A stretch of 64,000 nt of DNA, taken from CBDDFQ01 sp965227035. Lineage in GTDB: Bacteria > Pseudomonadota > Gammaproteobacteria > Burkholderiales > Burkholderiaceae_C. Made by a program: the position numbers and the translations under genes. Below, one piece after another: positions 53,309 to 62,521 of this stretch. Numbering within the stretch: position 1 is the first letter of the stretch; each line of letters begins with the position of its first letter. Under the pieces are notes generated by a model that had not been told where the DNA came from, did no database searches, and worked only from the letters and a program-made list of their open reading frames with translations. The stretch is from assembly GCA_965227035.1 (NCBI GenBank), contig OZ245724.1, positions 3,348,001 to 3,412,000 of the forward strand, written 5' to 3'.

Positions 53309-54991
53309 CTACGAAGGTTTGGAATCGCGCAATTCGCGACGGAGGATTTTGCCGACCGGCGACTTGGGAAGGTCGGTTCTGAATTCGACGAACTTCGGTC
53401 GTTTGTAGCCGGTCAGTTTGTCGTGGCAAAAAGCTTTCACCGACTGTTCGTCGAGAGCCTGATCGCGCTTCACGATGACCAGCTTGACTGCCTCGCCGTT
53501 GGCTCCATCGGGCACGCCGATCGCCGCTACTTCGAGTACGCCCGGCATGGTCGCCACCACGTCTTCAACCTCGTTCGGATAGACGTTGAAGCCGCTCACC
53601 AGGATCATGTCCTTCTTGCGGTCGATGATCTTGAAGTAACCGCGCGAATCGACGGTGCCGATATCGCCGGTCTTGAAGAATCCATCTGGCGTCATGACCT
53701 TCGCGGTCTCGTCCGGGCGCTGCCAGTAACCCGCCATGACCTGCGGTCCCTTGATCGCAATTTCTCCCGGCTCGCCGGCAGGCGAATCGTAGCCATCGTC
53801 ATCGACCAGCTTCATGTAGGTACTGGGAATAGGCACGCCGATGGTGCCGGTGTATTCGCGACTGTCGGTCGGATTGCAGCTTACCGATGGCGATGTTTCC
53901 GACAGACCGTAGCCTTCGCAGATCGGGCAGCCGGTTTTCTCGAGCCAGCGTTGCGCCACAGCACCCTGCACCGCCATACCACCGCCGACTGCGATCTTCA
54001 GATTGCTCCAGTCCACGGTGTCGAAATCGGGGTGATTCATCATGCCGTTGAACAGCGTGTTGACTGCCGGCAAGGTGTGGAACTTGTGCTTGCTCAACTC
54101 CTTGAGCGTGCCTTTCAGATCGCGTGGATTCGGAATCAGCAACAGCATGCCCCCGGTTCGCATCTGCAGCATCATGCCGACCGTGAACGCGAAGATGTGA
54201 TACAGCGGCAACGCGCAAACGCTTACCGACTGCTCGCCGGGCGCCATCTTTTTCATGGCCGGTGCATACCAGGCTTCCGATTGCAGGACATTCGCGATGA
54301 TGTTGCGATGCAAAAGCACCGCCCCCTTCGCAACGCCGGTGGTGCCCCCGGTGTATTGCAACAGCGCGACGTCGTCCGATGAGATCGTCACTTTTTTGAA
54401 CGTGATGCCTTCACCGCGTGACAACGCTTCGTTGAACCGAACCGCGCCGGGCAGGTTGAATGCGGGTACGAGCTTCTTCACGTGACGCACGACGTAATTG
54501 ACCACCGCGCCCTTCAAGAAGCCGAGTCGATCGCCCATAGCGCAAAGCACGACATGCTTCACCGATGTTTCGTGCACGCAGCTCTCCAGCGTCGCAGCGA
54601 AGTTTTCGATGATGACGATAGCCTTCGCGCCGGAGTCCTTGAGCTGATGCGCGAGTTCTCGCGGCGTGTAGAGCGGATTCACGTTGACCACGACAAATCC
54701 TGCTCGCAAAACGGCCGCAACCGCCACCGGATATTGCGGCACGTTGGGCATCATCAGGGCGACGCGATCGCCTTTGACCAGACCGAGGCTTTGCAGATAC
54801 GAGGCAAACGCGCGGCTTTGTTTGTCGGTTTCGCCGTAACTGAACGACGCGCCCATGAAGCTGTAGGCCGTGCGATCTTCATACAGCTTGAAGCTCTCCT
54901 CCATCAACGCCACGGCAGATGCGTACTGAGAAGGATCGATGTCGGCAGCAACGCCGGGTGGATAGCTTCCCAACCAGATTCGCTCGGTCAT
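53309..54991 (-). CDS. fadD: Long-chain fatty acid-CoA ligase
   Basis: Activates fatty acids to acyl-CoA with ATP. The 560-residue protein belongs to the AMP-forming family: LQYTGGTTGVAKGAVL P-loop, GYGLSETSPS adenine motif, the fatty-acyl signature around TGDIGTVDSRGYFKIIDRKKDMILVSGFNVYPNEVE, and catalytic Lys in PVGKILRREL. I chose the ATG at 54991 because AGGAG lies six bases upstream; a longer frame to 55009 includes that site. Downstream of the pnt operon. Confidence 0.93.
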   Translation of the reverse strand: MTERIWLGSYPPGVAADIDPSQYASAVALMEESFKLYEDRTAYSFMGASFSYGETDKQSRAFASYLQSLGLVKGDRVALMMPNVPQYPVAVAAVLRAGFVVVNVNPLYTPRELAHQLKDSGAKAIVIIENFAATLESCVHETSVKHVVLCAMGDRLGFLKGAVVNYVVRHVKKLVPAFNLPGAVRFNEALSRGEGITFKKVTISSDDVALLQYTGGTTGVAKGAVLLHRNIIANVLQSEAWYAPAMKKMAPGEQSVSVCALPLYHIFAFTVGMMLQMRTGGMLLLIPNPRDLKGTLKELSKHKFHTLPAVNTLFNGMMNHPDFDTVDWSNLKIAVGGGMAVQGAVAQRWLEKTGCPICEGYGLSETSPSVSCNPTDSREYTGTIGVPIPSTYMKLVDDDGYDSPAGEPGEIAIKGPQVMAGYWQRPDETAKVMTPDGFFKTGDIGTVDSRGYFKIIDRKKDMILVSGFNVYPNEVEDVVATMPGVLEVAAIGVPDGANGEAVKLVIVKRDQALDEQSVKAFCHDKLTGYKRPKFVEFRTDLPKSPVGKILRRELRDSKPS

Positions 54992-55056
54992 GTTTGTCTC
55001 CTGAACCATGATTTTTTGCTGCTCTGCGCCTGACGACGCAGCGCCGGGACTGCGCT

Positions 55057-56478
55057 TTATTCCAGCGCTTTGCCCATATCTTCGACGACCTTTTTCGCAT
55101 CGCCGAACACCATCATCGTCTTGTCCATGTAGAACAGTTCATTGTCGAGACCTGCATAGCCGGCTGCCATCGATCGCTTGTTCACGATGACTGTTTTGGC
55201 CTTGTAGGCTTCGAGAATAGGCATGCCGTAGATAGGGCTGCCTTTCACGTGAGCCGCAGGATTCACCACGTCGTTCGCGCCAAGAATGATCGCAACATCG
55301 GCCTGCCCGAACTCGCCGTTGATGTCTTCCATTTCGAACACCTGGTCGTAAGGCACCTCAGCTTCAGCGAGCAACACGTTCATGTGGCCCGGCATGCGAC
55401 CGGCCACGGGGTGAATCGCGTACTTCACGATCACGCCCTTGTCGGTGAGCTTCTGCGCGAGTTCCTTGACCGCGTGTTGAGCGCGCGCCACCGCCAAGCC
55501 GTAGCCCGGAACGATGACCACGGTTTCTGCATTGCCCAGAACGAATGCTGCGTCGTCCGCGCTGCCGGTCTTGACCGGGCGCTGCTCTTTGGCGCCCGCA
55601 ACAGACGACGATGCGTCGTTGCCGAAGCCACCGAGAATCACGTTGAAGAACGAGCGGTTCATCGCCTTGCACATGATGTACGAGAGGATCGCGCCGGAGG
55701 ATCCGACGAGCGATCCCGCGATGATCAGCATGCTGTTATTCAGCGAGAACCCGATGCCGGCTGCGGCCCATCCGGAATAGCTGTTGAGCATGGACACCAC
55801 CACCGGCATGTCGGCACCGCCGATCGGGATGATGATCAACACGCCGAGCACGAAGGCCAGCGCCAGAACGATCGAGAAATCGATGCTTGCCTGGTTCATC
55901 GTGTACGCGATGAGAAATCCGACGAGCGTCAGGCCCAGGACCAGATTGAGCAGATGCTGGCCCTTGAACGTGACCGGTGCGCCCTGGAATAAACGGAACT
56001 TGTACTTGCCCGACAGCTTGCCGAACGCAATGACCGATCCACTGAAAGTGATCGCACCGATGGCCGCGCCGAGCGCCAGCTCCACGCGATTGCCCAAAGG
56101 AATGCGCGCGCCTTTTTCCACGATGCCGAATGCCCACGGCTCGACCGCGGCGGCTACCGCAATGAAGACCGCGGCTAGGCCGATCATGCTGTGCATGAAC
56201 GCGACCAGTTCGGGCATCTTGGTCATTTCGACTCGCTTGGCCATGATCGTGCCTGCGGCACCGCCAACGACCAGTCCGGCCAGCACATAAGTCATGCCGA
56301 GCTTGCCGCCGGTGTATTCGAGGATCAGCCCTGCCGTGGTGAGAACGGCAATCGCCATGCCCACCATGCCGAACATGTTTCCCCGAATCGAGGTAGTCGG
56401 GTGGCTGAGTCCTTTGAGTGCCTGAATGAAGCAGACCGATGCTGCAAGGTACAGCAGCGTGACGACGTTCATGCTCAT
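55057..56478 (-). CDS. pntB: NAD(P) transhydrogenase beta subunit
   Basis: Membrane and NADP(H)-binding subunit of the proton-pumping transhydrogenase that makes NADPH from NADH. The 473-residue protein has eight or nine N-terminal helices (domain II) and a C-terminal Rossmann domain (domain III) with VIVPGYGLAVARAQH, HPVAGRMPGHMNVLLAEA and GANDVVNPAA. Overlaps the small subunit gene by four bases (ATGA). Confidence 0.96.
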   Translation of the reverse strand: MSMNVVTLLYLAASVCFIQALKGLSHPTTSIRGNMFGMVGMAIAVLTTAGLILEYTGGKLGMTYVLAGLVVGGAAGTIMAKRVEMTKMPELVAFMHSMIGLAAVFIAVAAAVEPWAFGIVEKGARIPLGNRVELALGAAIGAITFSGSVIAFGKLSGKYKFRLFQGAPVTFKGQHLLNLVLGLTLVGFLIAYTMNQASIDFSIVLALAFVLGVLIIIPIGGADMPVVVSMLNSYSGWAAAGIGFSLNNSMLIIAGSLVGSSGAILSYIMCKAMNRSFFNVILGGFGNDASSSVAGAKEQRPVKTGSADDAAFVLGNAETVVIVPGYGLAVARAQHAVKELAQKLTDKGVIVKYAIHPVAGRMPGHMNVLLAEAEVPYDQVFEMEDINGEFGQADVAIILGANDVVNPAAHVKGSPIYGMPILEAYKAKTVIVNKRSMAAGYAGLDNELFYMDKTMMVFGDAKKVVEDMGKALE

Positions 56479-56798
56479 TTAGCGGACTCCTCTTTATTGG
56501 TCTTCTTTTCCTTTTTGCGGAACATTTCCAGCATGCGGCGGGTCACGAGAAATCCGCCGAACACGTTCACTGCCGCAAGTGCGACGGCGAGCGTTCCCAT
56601 GGTTTTACCGAGCGTGGTTTCGGTAAGCGCTGCAGCGAGCATCGCGCCGACGATGACGATTGCGGAGATCGCGTTCGTCACGGCCATGAGCGGCGTGTGC
56701 AATGCGGGCGTGACGGTCCAGACCACGTGATAACCCACGTAGATCGCCAGCACGAAGATGATCAGGTTGATGATGGTGTGCGAGACAGCGGTGTCCAT
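56475..56798 (-). CDS. pntAB: NAD(P) transhydrogenase alpha subunit, membrane part
   Basis: A 107-residue protein with three membrane helices corresponding to the C-terminal part of E. coli PntA. The alpha chain is thus split in two genes, as in Rhodospirillum and many betaproteobacteria. Lys/Glu-rich C-terminus (FRKKEKKTNKEESAK). One base separates its ATG from the pntAA stop. Confidence 0.92.
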   Translation of the reverse strand: MDTAVSHTIINLIIFVLAIYVGYHVVWTVTPALHTPLMAVTNAISAIVIVGAMLAAALTETTLGKTMGTLAVALAAVNVFGGFLVTRRMLEMFRKKEKKTNKEESAK

Positions 56799-56799
56799 G

Positions 56800-57918
56800 T
56801 CATTTTCCTTTTTTCACTTCGCCGGCCTGCGTCATAAGACACGCAGCCGCGATGTCGTCGGCCATATCGATATTCAGCGCGCCATCCTTGGTCACGATGA
56901 GCTTCAGGAAATCGAGCACGTTGCGTGCGTAGAGCGCCGATGCGTCTGCGGCTACCATGGCTGGCAGGTTCGTCTCTCCCACGATCGTCACGCCGTGCTT
57001 GACCACCGTGCGGTTCGCTTCGGTGAGCGGACAGTTGCCGCCTTGCGGCGCCGCCATGTCGACGATGACAGAGCCGGGCTTCATGGAGGCGACCATTTCT
57101 TCGGTCACCAGAACGGGAGCAGGACGGCCTGGAATCAATGCTGTCGTGATGACGATGTCTGCTGCCGCGACTCGCTTGGCAACTTCGGCTTTTTGACGAT
57201 CGAGCCAGCTTTGCGGCATGGGCTTGGCGTACCCACCTACGCCCTGAGCTGCTTCGCGCTCTTCATCGGTTTCGTAAGGCACATCGATGAACTTGCCGCC
57301 CAACGATTCGACCTGTTCTTTCACGCTGGGTCGCACATCGGACGCTTCGATGACTGCCCCCAGGCGCTTGGCGGTCGCGATAGCCTGCAGACCCGCCACG
57401 CCGACGCCGAGGATCACGACGCGGGCGGCTTTGACGGTGCCAGCCGCTGTCATCAGCATCGGGAAAAAGCGTTGGTAGTTCGAGGCCGCGATCATCACGG
57501 CTTTGTAGCCGGCGATGTTGGCTTGCGAGGACAGCACGTCCATGCTTTGCGCGCGCGAAGTACGTGGAGCCGCTTCGAGTGCGAATCCGGTGATGCCAGC
57601 GCGGGCCATGCGCCCGAGTGCATCCGGATCGAACGGATTGAGCATGCCGACGACGGTGGTGCCGGGCTTCATCAGCGCGAGTTCGTTCTCGAAAGGGCTG
57701 CGAACCTTCAGCACGATGTCGCAGGCGAACGCGCCGAAAGCATCGACGATCTGCGCTCCGGCAGCTTCGTACGCGGCATCGGGTGCACTTGCGGCAAGGC
57801 CGGCACCGCTTTGAATCCGCACATCGTGCCCCTGAGCCTTGAGCTTTTTCGCGGTCTCTGGCGTGACAGCCACGCGAGTCTCTCCTACCGTCGATTCGGC
57901 AGGTACGCCAATCAGCAT
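56800..57918 (-). CDS. pntAA: NAD(P) transhydrogenase alpha subunit, NAD(H)-binding part
   Basis: A 372-residue soluble NAD(H)-binding chain (domain I) similar to alanine dehydrogenase: MLIGVPAESTVGETRVAVTPE at the start, ARVVILGVGVAGLQAIATAKRLGA Rossmann motif near 166-189 and GGNCPLTEANRTV. GGGAG lies 8 bases before the ATG. First gene of pntAA-pntAB-pntB; transcribed away from nothing divergent, with a 93-base gap to the GntR gene. Confidence 0.95.
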   Translation of the reverse strand: MLIGVPAESTVGETRVAVTPETAKKLKAQGHDVRIQSGAGLAASAPDAAYEAAGAQIVDAFGAFACDIVLKVRSPFENELALMKPGTTVVGMLNPFDPDALGRMARAGITGFALEAAPRTSRAQSMDVLSSQANIAGYKAVMIAASNYQRFFPMLMTAAGTVKAARVVILGVGVAGLQAIATAKRLGAVIEASDVRPSVKEQVESLGGKFIDVPYETDEEREAAQGVGGYAKPMPQSWLDRQKAEVAKRVAAADIVITTALIPGRPAPVLVTEEMVASMKPGSVIVDMAAPQGGNCPLTEANRTVVKHGVTIVGETNLPAMVAADASALYARNVLDFLKLIVTKDGALNIDMADDIAAACLMTQAGEVKKGK

Positions 57919-58011
57919 GCTGCGCTCCCTTGTTGTAGATAGATGGAACTGTTGATACGAATAAGTGCTTTGGAGCTTACCCGCTTTCGCGAGAATTTCG
58001 CGCGCGGCGCT

Positions 58012-58698
58012 TCAGGTCGAGAGCAGCTCTTTGGGTAGATTGACGATGAAATCGGTGAGGCCCTTCGCATCGTGCGCGGGACGCATGTGCGAGATCATGG
58101 CGTGTGAGGCAGCTTCGGTGTCGCGAATCTTGAACGCTTCGACGATCTGCCGGTGCTGCTCGAACGACGCCTTGATGTCGCCCAGGGAACCGAAAGCATG
58201 TTTACGGTAGTAGCCGGTCCGGGTTCGCATGCGCAGCACTTCCTGCCGAAGGAACGGGTTGCGGGTCGCGCGATAGATGAGTTCATGAAATTGCAGATTG
58301 ATTTCCTGCCAGCCCGCGAAATCGTCTGCTTCCGCGAACTGTTCACTTTGTTCGTGGAGTCTGACGACAGCGTCCAGCTCATCTGCAGTCATCCGTTCGC
58401 AGGCGAGCCGCACCGCGATGCCTTCGAGTTCCGCCAGCAGTTCCCAAAGAGACAGCAACTGCTGCAGATCCATTTTCGCGACGATCATGCCGCCGCGCGG
58501 GAGGCTGGTGACCAGGCCTTGCGCCTGAAGCTGAATCAGCGCCTCTCTAATAGGAGTGCGGGATACGTCGTACTGAGACGCGAGTTCCGCCTCTTCGATC
58601 GAGTCGCCCGGGAGCAATACGCCGTCCTTGATGGAGTTCTCGATCTCCATCCGGATCTTGTCGCTTGCTTTAGTAAAGACTTTCTTTTGGCTCCTCAT
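58012..58698 (-). CDS. GntR-family regulator, FCD (FadR-type) subfamily
   Basis: A 228-residue regulator from the ATG at 58698: N-terminal winged helix with ELASQYDVSRTPIREALIQLQAQGLV and a C-terminal FCD ligand-binding domain (LWELLAELEGIAVRLACERMT, FHELIYRATRNPFL) whose His residues normally hold a metal. Divergent from the small protein-amidase-CoA-transferase cluster, so it is the likely ligand-responsive repressor of that operon. An upstream ATG at 58716 gives six more residues; neither start has a good ribosome site. Confidence 0.9.
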   Translation of the reverse strand: MRSQKKVFTKASDKIRMEIENSIKDGVLLPGDSIEEAELASQYDVSRTPIREALIQLQAQGLVTSLPRGGMIVAKMDLQQLLSLWELLAELEGIAVRLACERMTADELDAVVRLHEQSEQFAEADDFAGWQEINLQFHELIYRATRNPFLRQEVLRMRTRTGYYRKHAFGSLGDIKASFEQHRQIVEAFKIRDTEAASHAMISHMRPAHDAKGLTDFIVNLPKELLST

Positions 58699-58736
58699 GA
58701 ACCAAGTTTCCCACATTGATATGTATGTTTAACTAC

Positions 58737-58756
58737 TGTATATTTATATTTATACA
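58737..58756. promoter_or_regulatory. Candidate GntR operator in the divergent gap
   Basis: TGTATA and TATACA flank an 8-base A/T-rich centre that is itself partly symmetric, 21 bases before the small protein's ATG and 38 bases upstream of the GntR start. The site overlaps where both divergent promoters should be (TATACA could be a -10). FCD-type regulators bind short palindromes of this kind, so it is a good operator candidate for the adjacent regulator. Confidence 0.45.
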
Positions 58757-58777
58757 CAGTGTTGGAATACAAGGAAC

Positions 58778-59098
58778 ATGACTTCCTCGGGCTCGTCATC
58801 GGAAACGAATGCTTTTGCGCAAACTGGCGGCGATCCGCTGGCAGCGTGGAAAAGCATGGCCGAAAAAGCTCTGAGTGCAAGCCTGACAGCACCGCAGCAA
58901 GCTCGCAAGAATGGGGCCAGCGACCCGGCCCATAACGCGTTCGATACAGAAATCGGACGTTTCGCCAAATCCCTGCAACGTCTACATCCTGCCGCAAGCG
59001 AGTCCATCAGCGCAACTGTTTCCTCACCCGGTTCGCCCCCGCTCTCGTTCGATTTCACCCTCCGAGAGCTGGCGGCTGCCGGTACCACTGCGCGATGA
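58778..59098 (+). CDS. Small protein of unknown function coupled to the amidase
   Basis: A 106-residue protein with a Ser/Gly-rich start, an Ala-rich helix (DPLAAWKSMAEKALSASL) and a C-terminal FDFTLRELAAAG helix. No family recognised. It is real by two signs: AAGGA five bases before its ATG, and a four-base ATGA overlap of its stop with the amidase start. By analogy with GatC and AtzG, small partners of amidases, it could be an amidase accessory subunit, but no sequence motif supports that. Confidence 0.6.
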   Translation: MTSSGSSSETNAFAQTGGDPLAAWKSMAEKALSASLTAPQQARKNGASDPAHNAFDTEIGRFAKSLQRLHPAASESISATVSSPGSPPLSFDFTLRELAAAGTTAR

Positions 59099-60438
59099 CC
59101 GAGTTGCCCGCGACCCTGGTCCAGCTCCAGAACGCGATTCGCGTCGGGACGCTGTCGATCGGCGAAGCCGTCGCGGCACAAAAAAATAGAGTCGCCTCGC
59201 TCGACGCGAAGTACAGATGCGTCGTCGAGGCGTTCGACGACCAGCCGGCAAGCGGGGCGGGTTCGCTGGCCGGCATCAGCCTTGCGCACAAAGACATTTT
59301 CGATACGCCCAATCGCGCGCCCGGCGTAGGACACGACCACGGTCGGGCAAGACCGGGCAATCGAGCCGCAACCGCGATTTCGCGCCTTCATGAAGCTGGC
59401 GCCATGAACCTTGCAGCCTTGACCATGGCCGAATACGCCTGCGGTGCGACCGGCGACAACCCGCGATTCGATCGCATCGTCAATCCGCTGTCTTACGAAA
59501 TAGTCGTCGGAGGCTCGTCCAGCGGCAGCGCAGTGGCCGTGGCTTGCGAGATGGCTTATGGATCGTTGGGTACCGACACTGCCGGATCGGTCCGGATCCC
59601 TGCGGCTACTTGCGGGCTGATCGGACTGAAGACAACGCACGGGCTCGTTTCGAAGCAGGGCGTGTTCCCTTTGGCTCCGTCGCTCGACAGCGTCGGCATC
59701 CTGACGCGCTCGGCGAACGATGCGCTCGCGATGCTCGATGTGGTCGCCGACGACGAGAAGTTGATCGATGCGCAAGGCTCACCGCGCATTGCCGCATGGA
59801 TTCCATCGAAGGGAATCGACTCGGAAGTTGGTGATGCGCTCACAAGGTTCTCGCACGATACGAAGTCCAGCAAGGTAGAGAGCGAATGCGCGGAATACCA
59901 AGCGCTCACCCACTTGAGCGAGATCGTCATGCACTCGGAAGCCGCGCAGATTCATCGCGAGAGTTTGATCGACGGCGCTGCCTCGGATAGCGTCAAAGCA
60001 GTAGCGCTGACCGGACTTGCGATTCCTCGCGAGTGGTACGAAGCGGCGCTTGCGGATCGGGCGCGTCGTACACGCGCGTTCGTCGACGCACACCTGCGCG
60101 ATCACGATTTTCTGATACTGCCCTCGGTGCCGAATGCATTGCCCGACTGGACCACCGTCACGGTCGGCCAAGCCGGCTTCGATGTGCGCCAACTGCTGGC
60201 GCTGCATCGCTTCATGGGATTCGTGAACTATCTCGGCCTGCCCGCTATCAGCATGCCGATCGCCAGCGATTCGCGTGGTCTGCCGATCAGCGTGCAACTC
60301 GTCGCACGACCTTTTCACGAACGTTCGCTTCTCGCGTTCGCAGCATCTTTCGAAGAAAAGCATTTCGGTGCGAGTGGCTTTACTCGCAACTTCACGAACA
60401 AGCGGATCGGCAAGATTGCCGATGCCTCGATTCACTAG
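59095..60438 (+). CDS. Amidase-signature hydrolase
   Basis: A 447-residue member of the amidase signature family with the Ser-cisSer-Lys triad: Lys66 in AHKDIFD, the serine-rich GGSSSGS loop (139-145) and nucleophile Ser165 in TDTAGSVRIPA. TDTAGS instead of TDTGGS recalls allophanate hydrolase and AtzE/F-type enzymes. Substrate unknown; it lies upstream of a CoA-transferase and enoyl-CoA hydratase, so the amide product may feed into CoA-ester degradation. Coupled to the small gene before it. Confidence 0.88.
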   Translation: MTELPATLVQLQNAIRVGTLSIGEAVAAQKNRVASLDAKYRCVVEAFDDQPASGAGSLAGISLAHKDIFDTPNRAPGVGHDHGRARPGNRAATAISRLHEAGAMNLAALTMAEYACGATGDNPRFDRIVNPLSYEIVVGGSSSGSAVAVACEMAYGSLGTDTAGSVRIPAATCGLIGLKTTHGLVSKQGVFPLAPSLDSVGILTRSANDALAMLDVVADDEKLIDAQGSPRIAAWIPSKGIDSEVGDALTRFSHDTKSSKVESECAEYQALTHLSEIVMHSEAAQIHRESLIDGAASDSVKAVALTGLAIPREWYEAALADRARRTRAFVDAHLRDHDFLILPSVPNALPDWTTVTVGQAGFDVRQLLALHRFMGFVNYLGLPAISMPIASDSRGLPISVQLVARPFHERSLLAFAASFEEKHFGASGFTRNFTNKRIGKIADASIH

Positions 60439-60467
60439 TCCTCTATTCAGACAGGTTGATTTCAAAC

Positions 60468-61664
60468 ATGCCAAAAATCCAGGCTTCAGCAGCATTGGCC
60501 AGGTTCAAGGTCCTCGACCTTTCGCGAGTTCGCGCGGGTCCTAACTGCGTTCGCATCCTCACCGATTTCGGCGCCGACGTGATTCGAGTCGAACCTCCTC
60601 AAGGGGTCGATCCGAACGAAGCGATGTTCGCGGCCAACCGCAAGGGCGGAGACTTTCAGAACATCAACCGCAACAAGCGATCCATGACGCTTAACCTGAA
60701 GAAACCCGGCGCGCGCGACATTCTCATGCGCATGGTGAAAGACGCCGATGTGGTCGTCGAGAACTGGCGTCCGGACGTGAAGAAAAAACTCGGCGTCGAT
60801 TACGAATCGCTCGCCGCGGTCAATCCGCGAATCATCCTCGCGAGCATCTCCGGTTTCGGGCAAGACGGCCCCCACGCATGGCGTCCGGGGTTCGATCAGA
60901 TCGTCCAGGGAATGGGCGGCCTCATGTCGGTCACGGGCCATCCGGATTCGGGTCCCGTGCGCGCGGGTCTTGCTGTTGCAGACATGAGCGCAGGACTCTA
61001 CGCAGCCATCGGCATCCTGACTGCATTGCTCGAACGCGAAGTGTCCGGCAAGGGTCAGTGGGTTCATGCATCGCTGCTGCATTCTCAAATTGCCATGATG
61101 GATTTCCAGATGGCGCGTTACCTGAACGATCAGGACATTCCAGTTCAAGTAGGCAACGATCATCCGACCAGCAGCCCGATGGGACTGTTCGAAGCGAGCG
61201 ATGGCGTGTTCAACCTCGGCGCCTCCGGCGAAGGCAATTGGGTTCGTATGTGCGAGCTGATGAACAAGCCCGACTGGCTTGCCGACCCCGAATACGCAAC
61301 CGAGCCGCTGCGCGTGAAGAATCGAGAAAAACTCAATGCCGCGTTGGCTGTGGAGTTCAAACATCGCACGGTGCATCAATGGGTAAGCGAGTTGAACAAG
61401 GCTGGCGTTCCTGCCGGTCCGGTTTACTCGGTGCCGCAAGTGTTCGAGGACGAACAGGTTAAGCATCTCAATGTGATTGCCACTTTGCCGACCAACTACG
61501 GCAAAGACATGCACTACATCACCCAGCCGGTGACGCTGGAACGCACGCCTTCGAAGGTGGTCGCGCCCGCGCCAGGATGGGGCGAGCACACCGACGAAGT
61601 GCTGGGCGAAATGGGTTACTCCGAAGGCGAAATTTCGAAGTTCCATACCGACCTGGTCGTCTGA
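60468..61664 (+). CDS. CaiB/BaiF (type III) CoA-transferase
   Basis: A 398-residue formyl-CoA-transferase-like enzyme: LDLSRVRAGPNCVRILTDFGADVIRVEPP at the start, then NRNKRSMTLNLKKPGARD, and the catalytic aspartate at position 172 in GLAVADMSAGLYAA. Moves CoA between carboxylic acids. The start at 60468 lacks a strong ribosome site but matches the family length. Between the amidase and the enoyl-CoA hydratase; 29 bases after the former and 14 before the latter. Confidence 0.92.
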   Translation: MPKIQASAALARFKVLDLSRVRAGPNCVRILTDFGADVIRVEPPQGVDPNEAMFAANRKGGDFQNINRNKRSMTLNLKKPGARDILMRMVKDADVVVENWRPDVKKKLGVDYESLAAVNPRIILASISGFGQDGPHAWRPGFDQIVQGMGGLMSVTGHPDSGPVRAGLAVADMSAGLYAAIGILTALLEREVSGKGQWVHASLLHSQIAMMDFQMARYLNDQDIPVQVGNDHPTSSPMGLFEASDGVFNLGASGEGNWVRMCELMNKPDWLADPEYATEPLRVKNREKLNAALAVEFKHRTVHQWVSELNKAGVPAGPVYSVPQVFEDEQVKHLNVIATLPTNYGKDMHYITQPVTLERTPSKVVAPAPGWGEHTDEVLGEMGYSEGEISKFHTDLVV

Positions 61665-61678
61665 AAACACAAAAGAAA

Positions 61679-62452
61679 ATGGCTGAAGTCACTCACACCA
61701 TCGACGGGCATGTTGCCACCGTCGTTCTGTCGAACGAGGCGAAATACAACGCCATGTCGTTCTCGATGTGGACCGGTCTTGCCGATGCGCTCGACGCGTT
61801 TCGAGCGGATGAAAATGTTCGCGTCGTCGTTCTGCGCGGTGCCGGTCAGAAGGCGTTCGTATCAGGTGCAGACATCACCGAGTTCGAGACGAATCGAAGC
61901 AGCGAAGAAGGCGTGGCCGCGTACGACGCAGCAGTCGAACGCGCGCAAACCGCGCTGTCCCAATTCCCGCGTCCGGTCATCGCAGCCATCAGCGGGATCT
62001 GCTACGGCGGCGGAATGGGCATGGCCCTTGCATGCGATCTTCGCTATGCGTCGCCCACATCGAAATTCAGAATGCCCGCTGCGCGATTAGGTCTTGGCTA
62101 CGCGTTGAAAGGCATGAAGCGAATGGTCGATGTGCTGGGCGTCGCGAACGCCAGCGAACTCTTCATTACCGCCAAAGTTGTCGATAGCAACGAAGCATCG
62201 CGCATCGGCCTCATCAACTCTGTGCAGGACGATGTGTTCGCTTATGTCGCGCAAGTGGCGCAGGACATTGCATCGAATGCACCCATGACTATCGCGACCG
62301 CAAAATTGGCGATCAACGCAATACTGTCCGGCGATGCGTCGGGCAAGGCCGCGGTAGACGAGCGTGTGAAAGCGTGTTTCGCAAGTAGCGATTACGCAGA
62401 AGGCCGCAAGGCATTCGCAGAAAAGCGCACGCCGAATTTCACCGGCAGGTGA
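61679..62452 (+). CDS. Enoyl-CoA hydratase/isomerase family protein
   Basis: A 257-residue crotonase-fold enzyme with the oxyanion-hole motifs AFVSGADITEF (near residues 60-70) and GICYGGGMGMALACDLRYAS (near 103-122). The usual catalytic glutamates of enoyl-CoA hydratase are not both in place (a Leu/Gly-rich RLGLGYALKGM stands where E often occurs), so it might be an isomerase or lyase instead. Downstream of the CoA-transferase; together they could process the CoA ester formed. Confidence 0.88.
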   Translation: MAEVTHTIDGHVATVVLSNEAKYNAMSFSMWTGLADALDAFRADENVRVVVLRGAGQKAFVSGADITEFETNRSSEEGVAAYDAAVERAQTALSQFPRPVIAAISGICYGGGMGMALACDLRYASPTSKFRMPAARLGLGYALKGMKRMVDVLGVANASELFITAKVVDSNEASRIGLINSVQDDVFAYVAQVAQDIASNAPMTIATAKLAINAILSGDASGKAAVDERVKACFASSDYAEGRKAFAEKRTPNFTGR

Positions 62453-62521
62453 TGTCGATAAATGACGCTGACAAAAGATTCCACAACCCTTGAACTTCAA
62501 CCACCTAGAGGAGCTATGACG

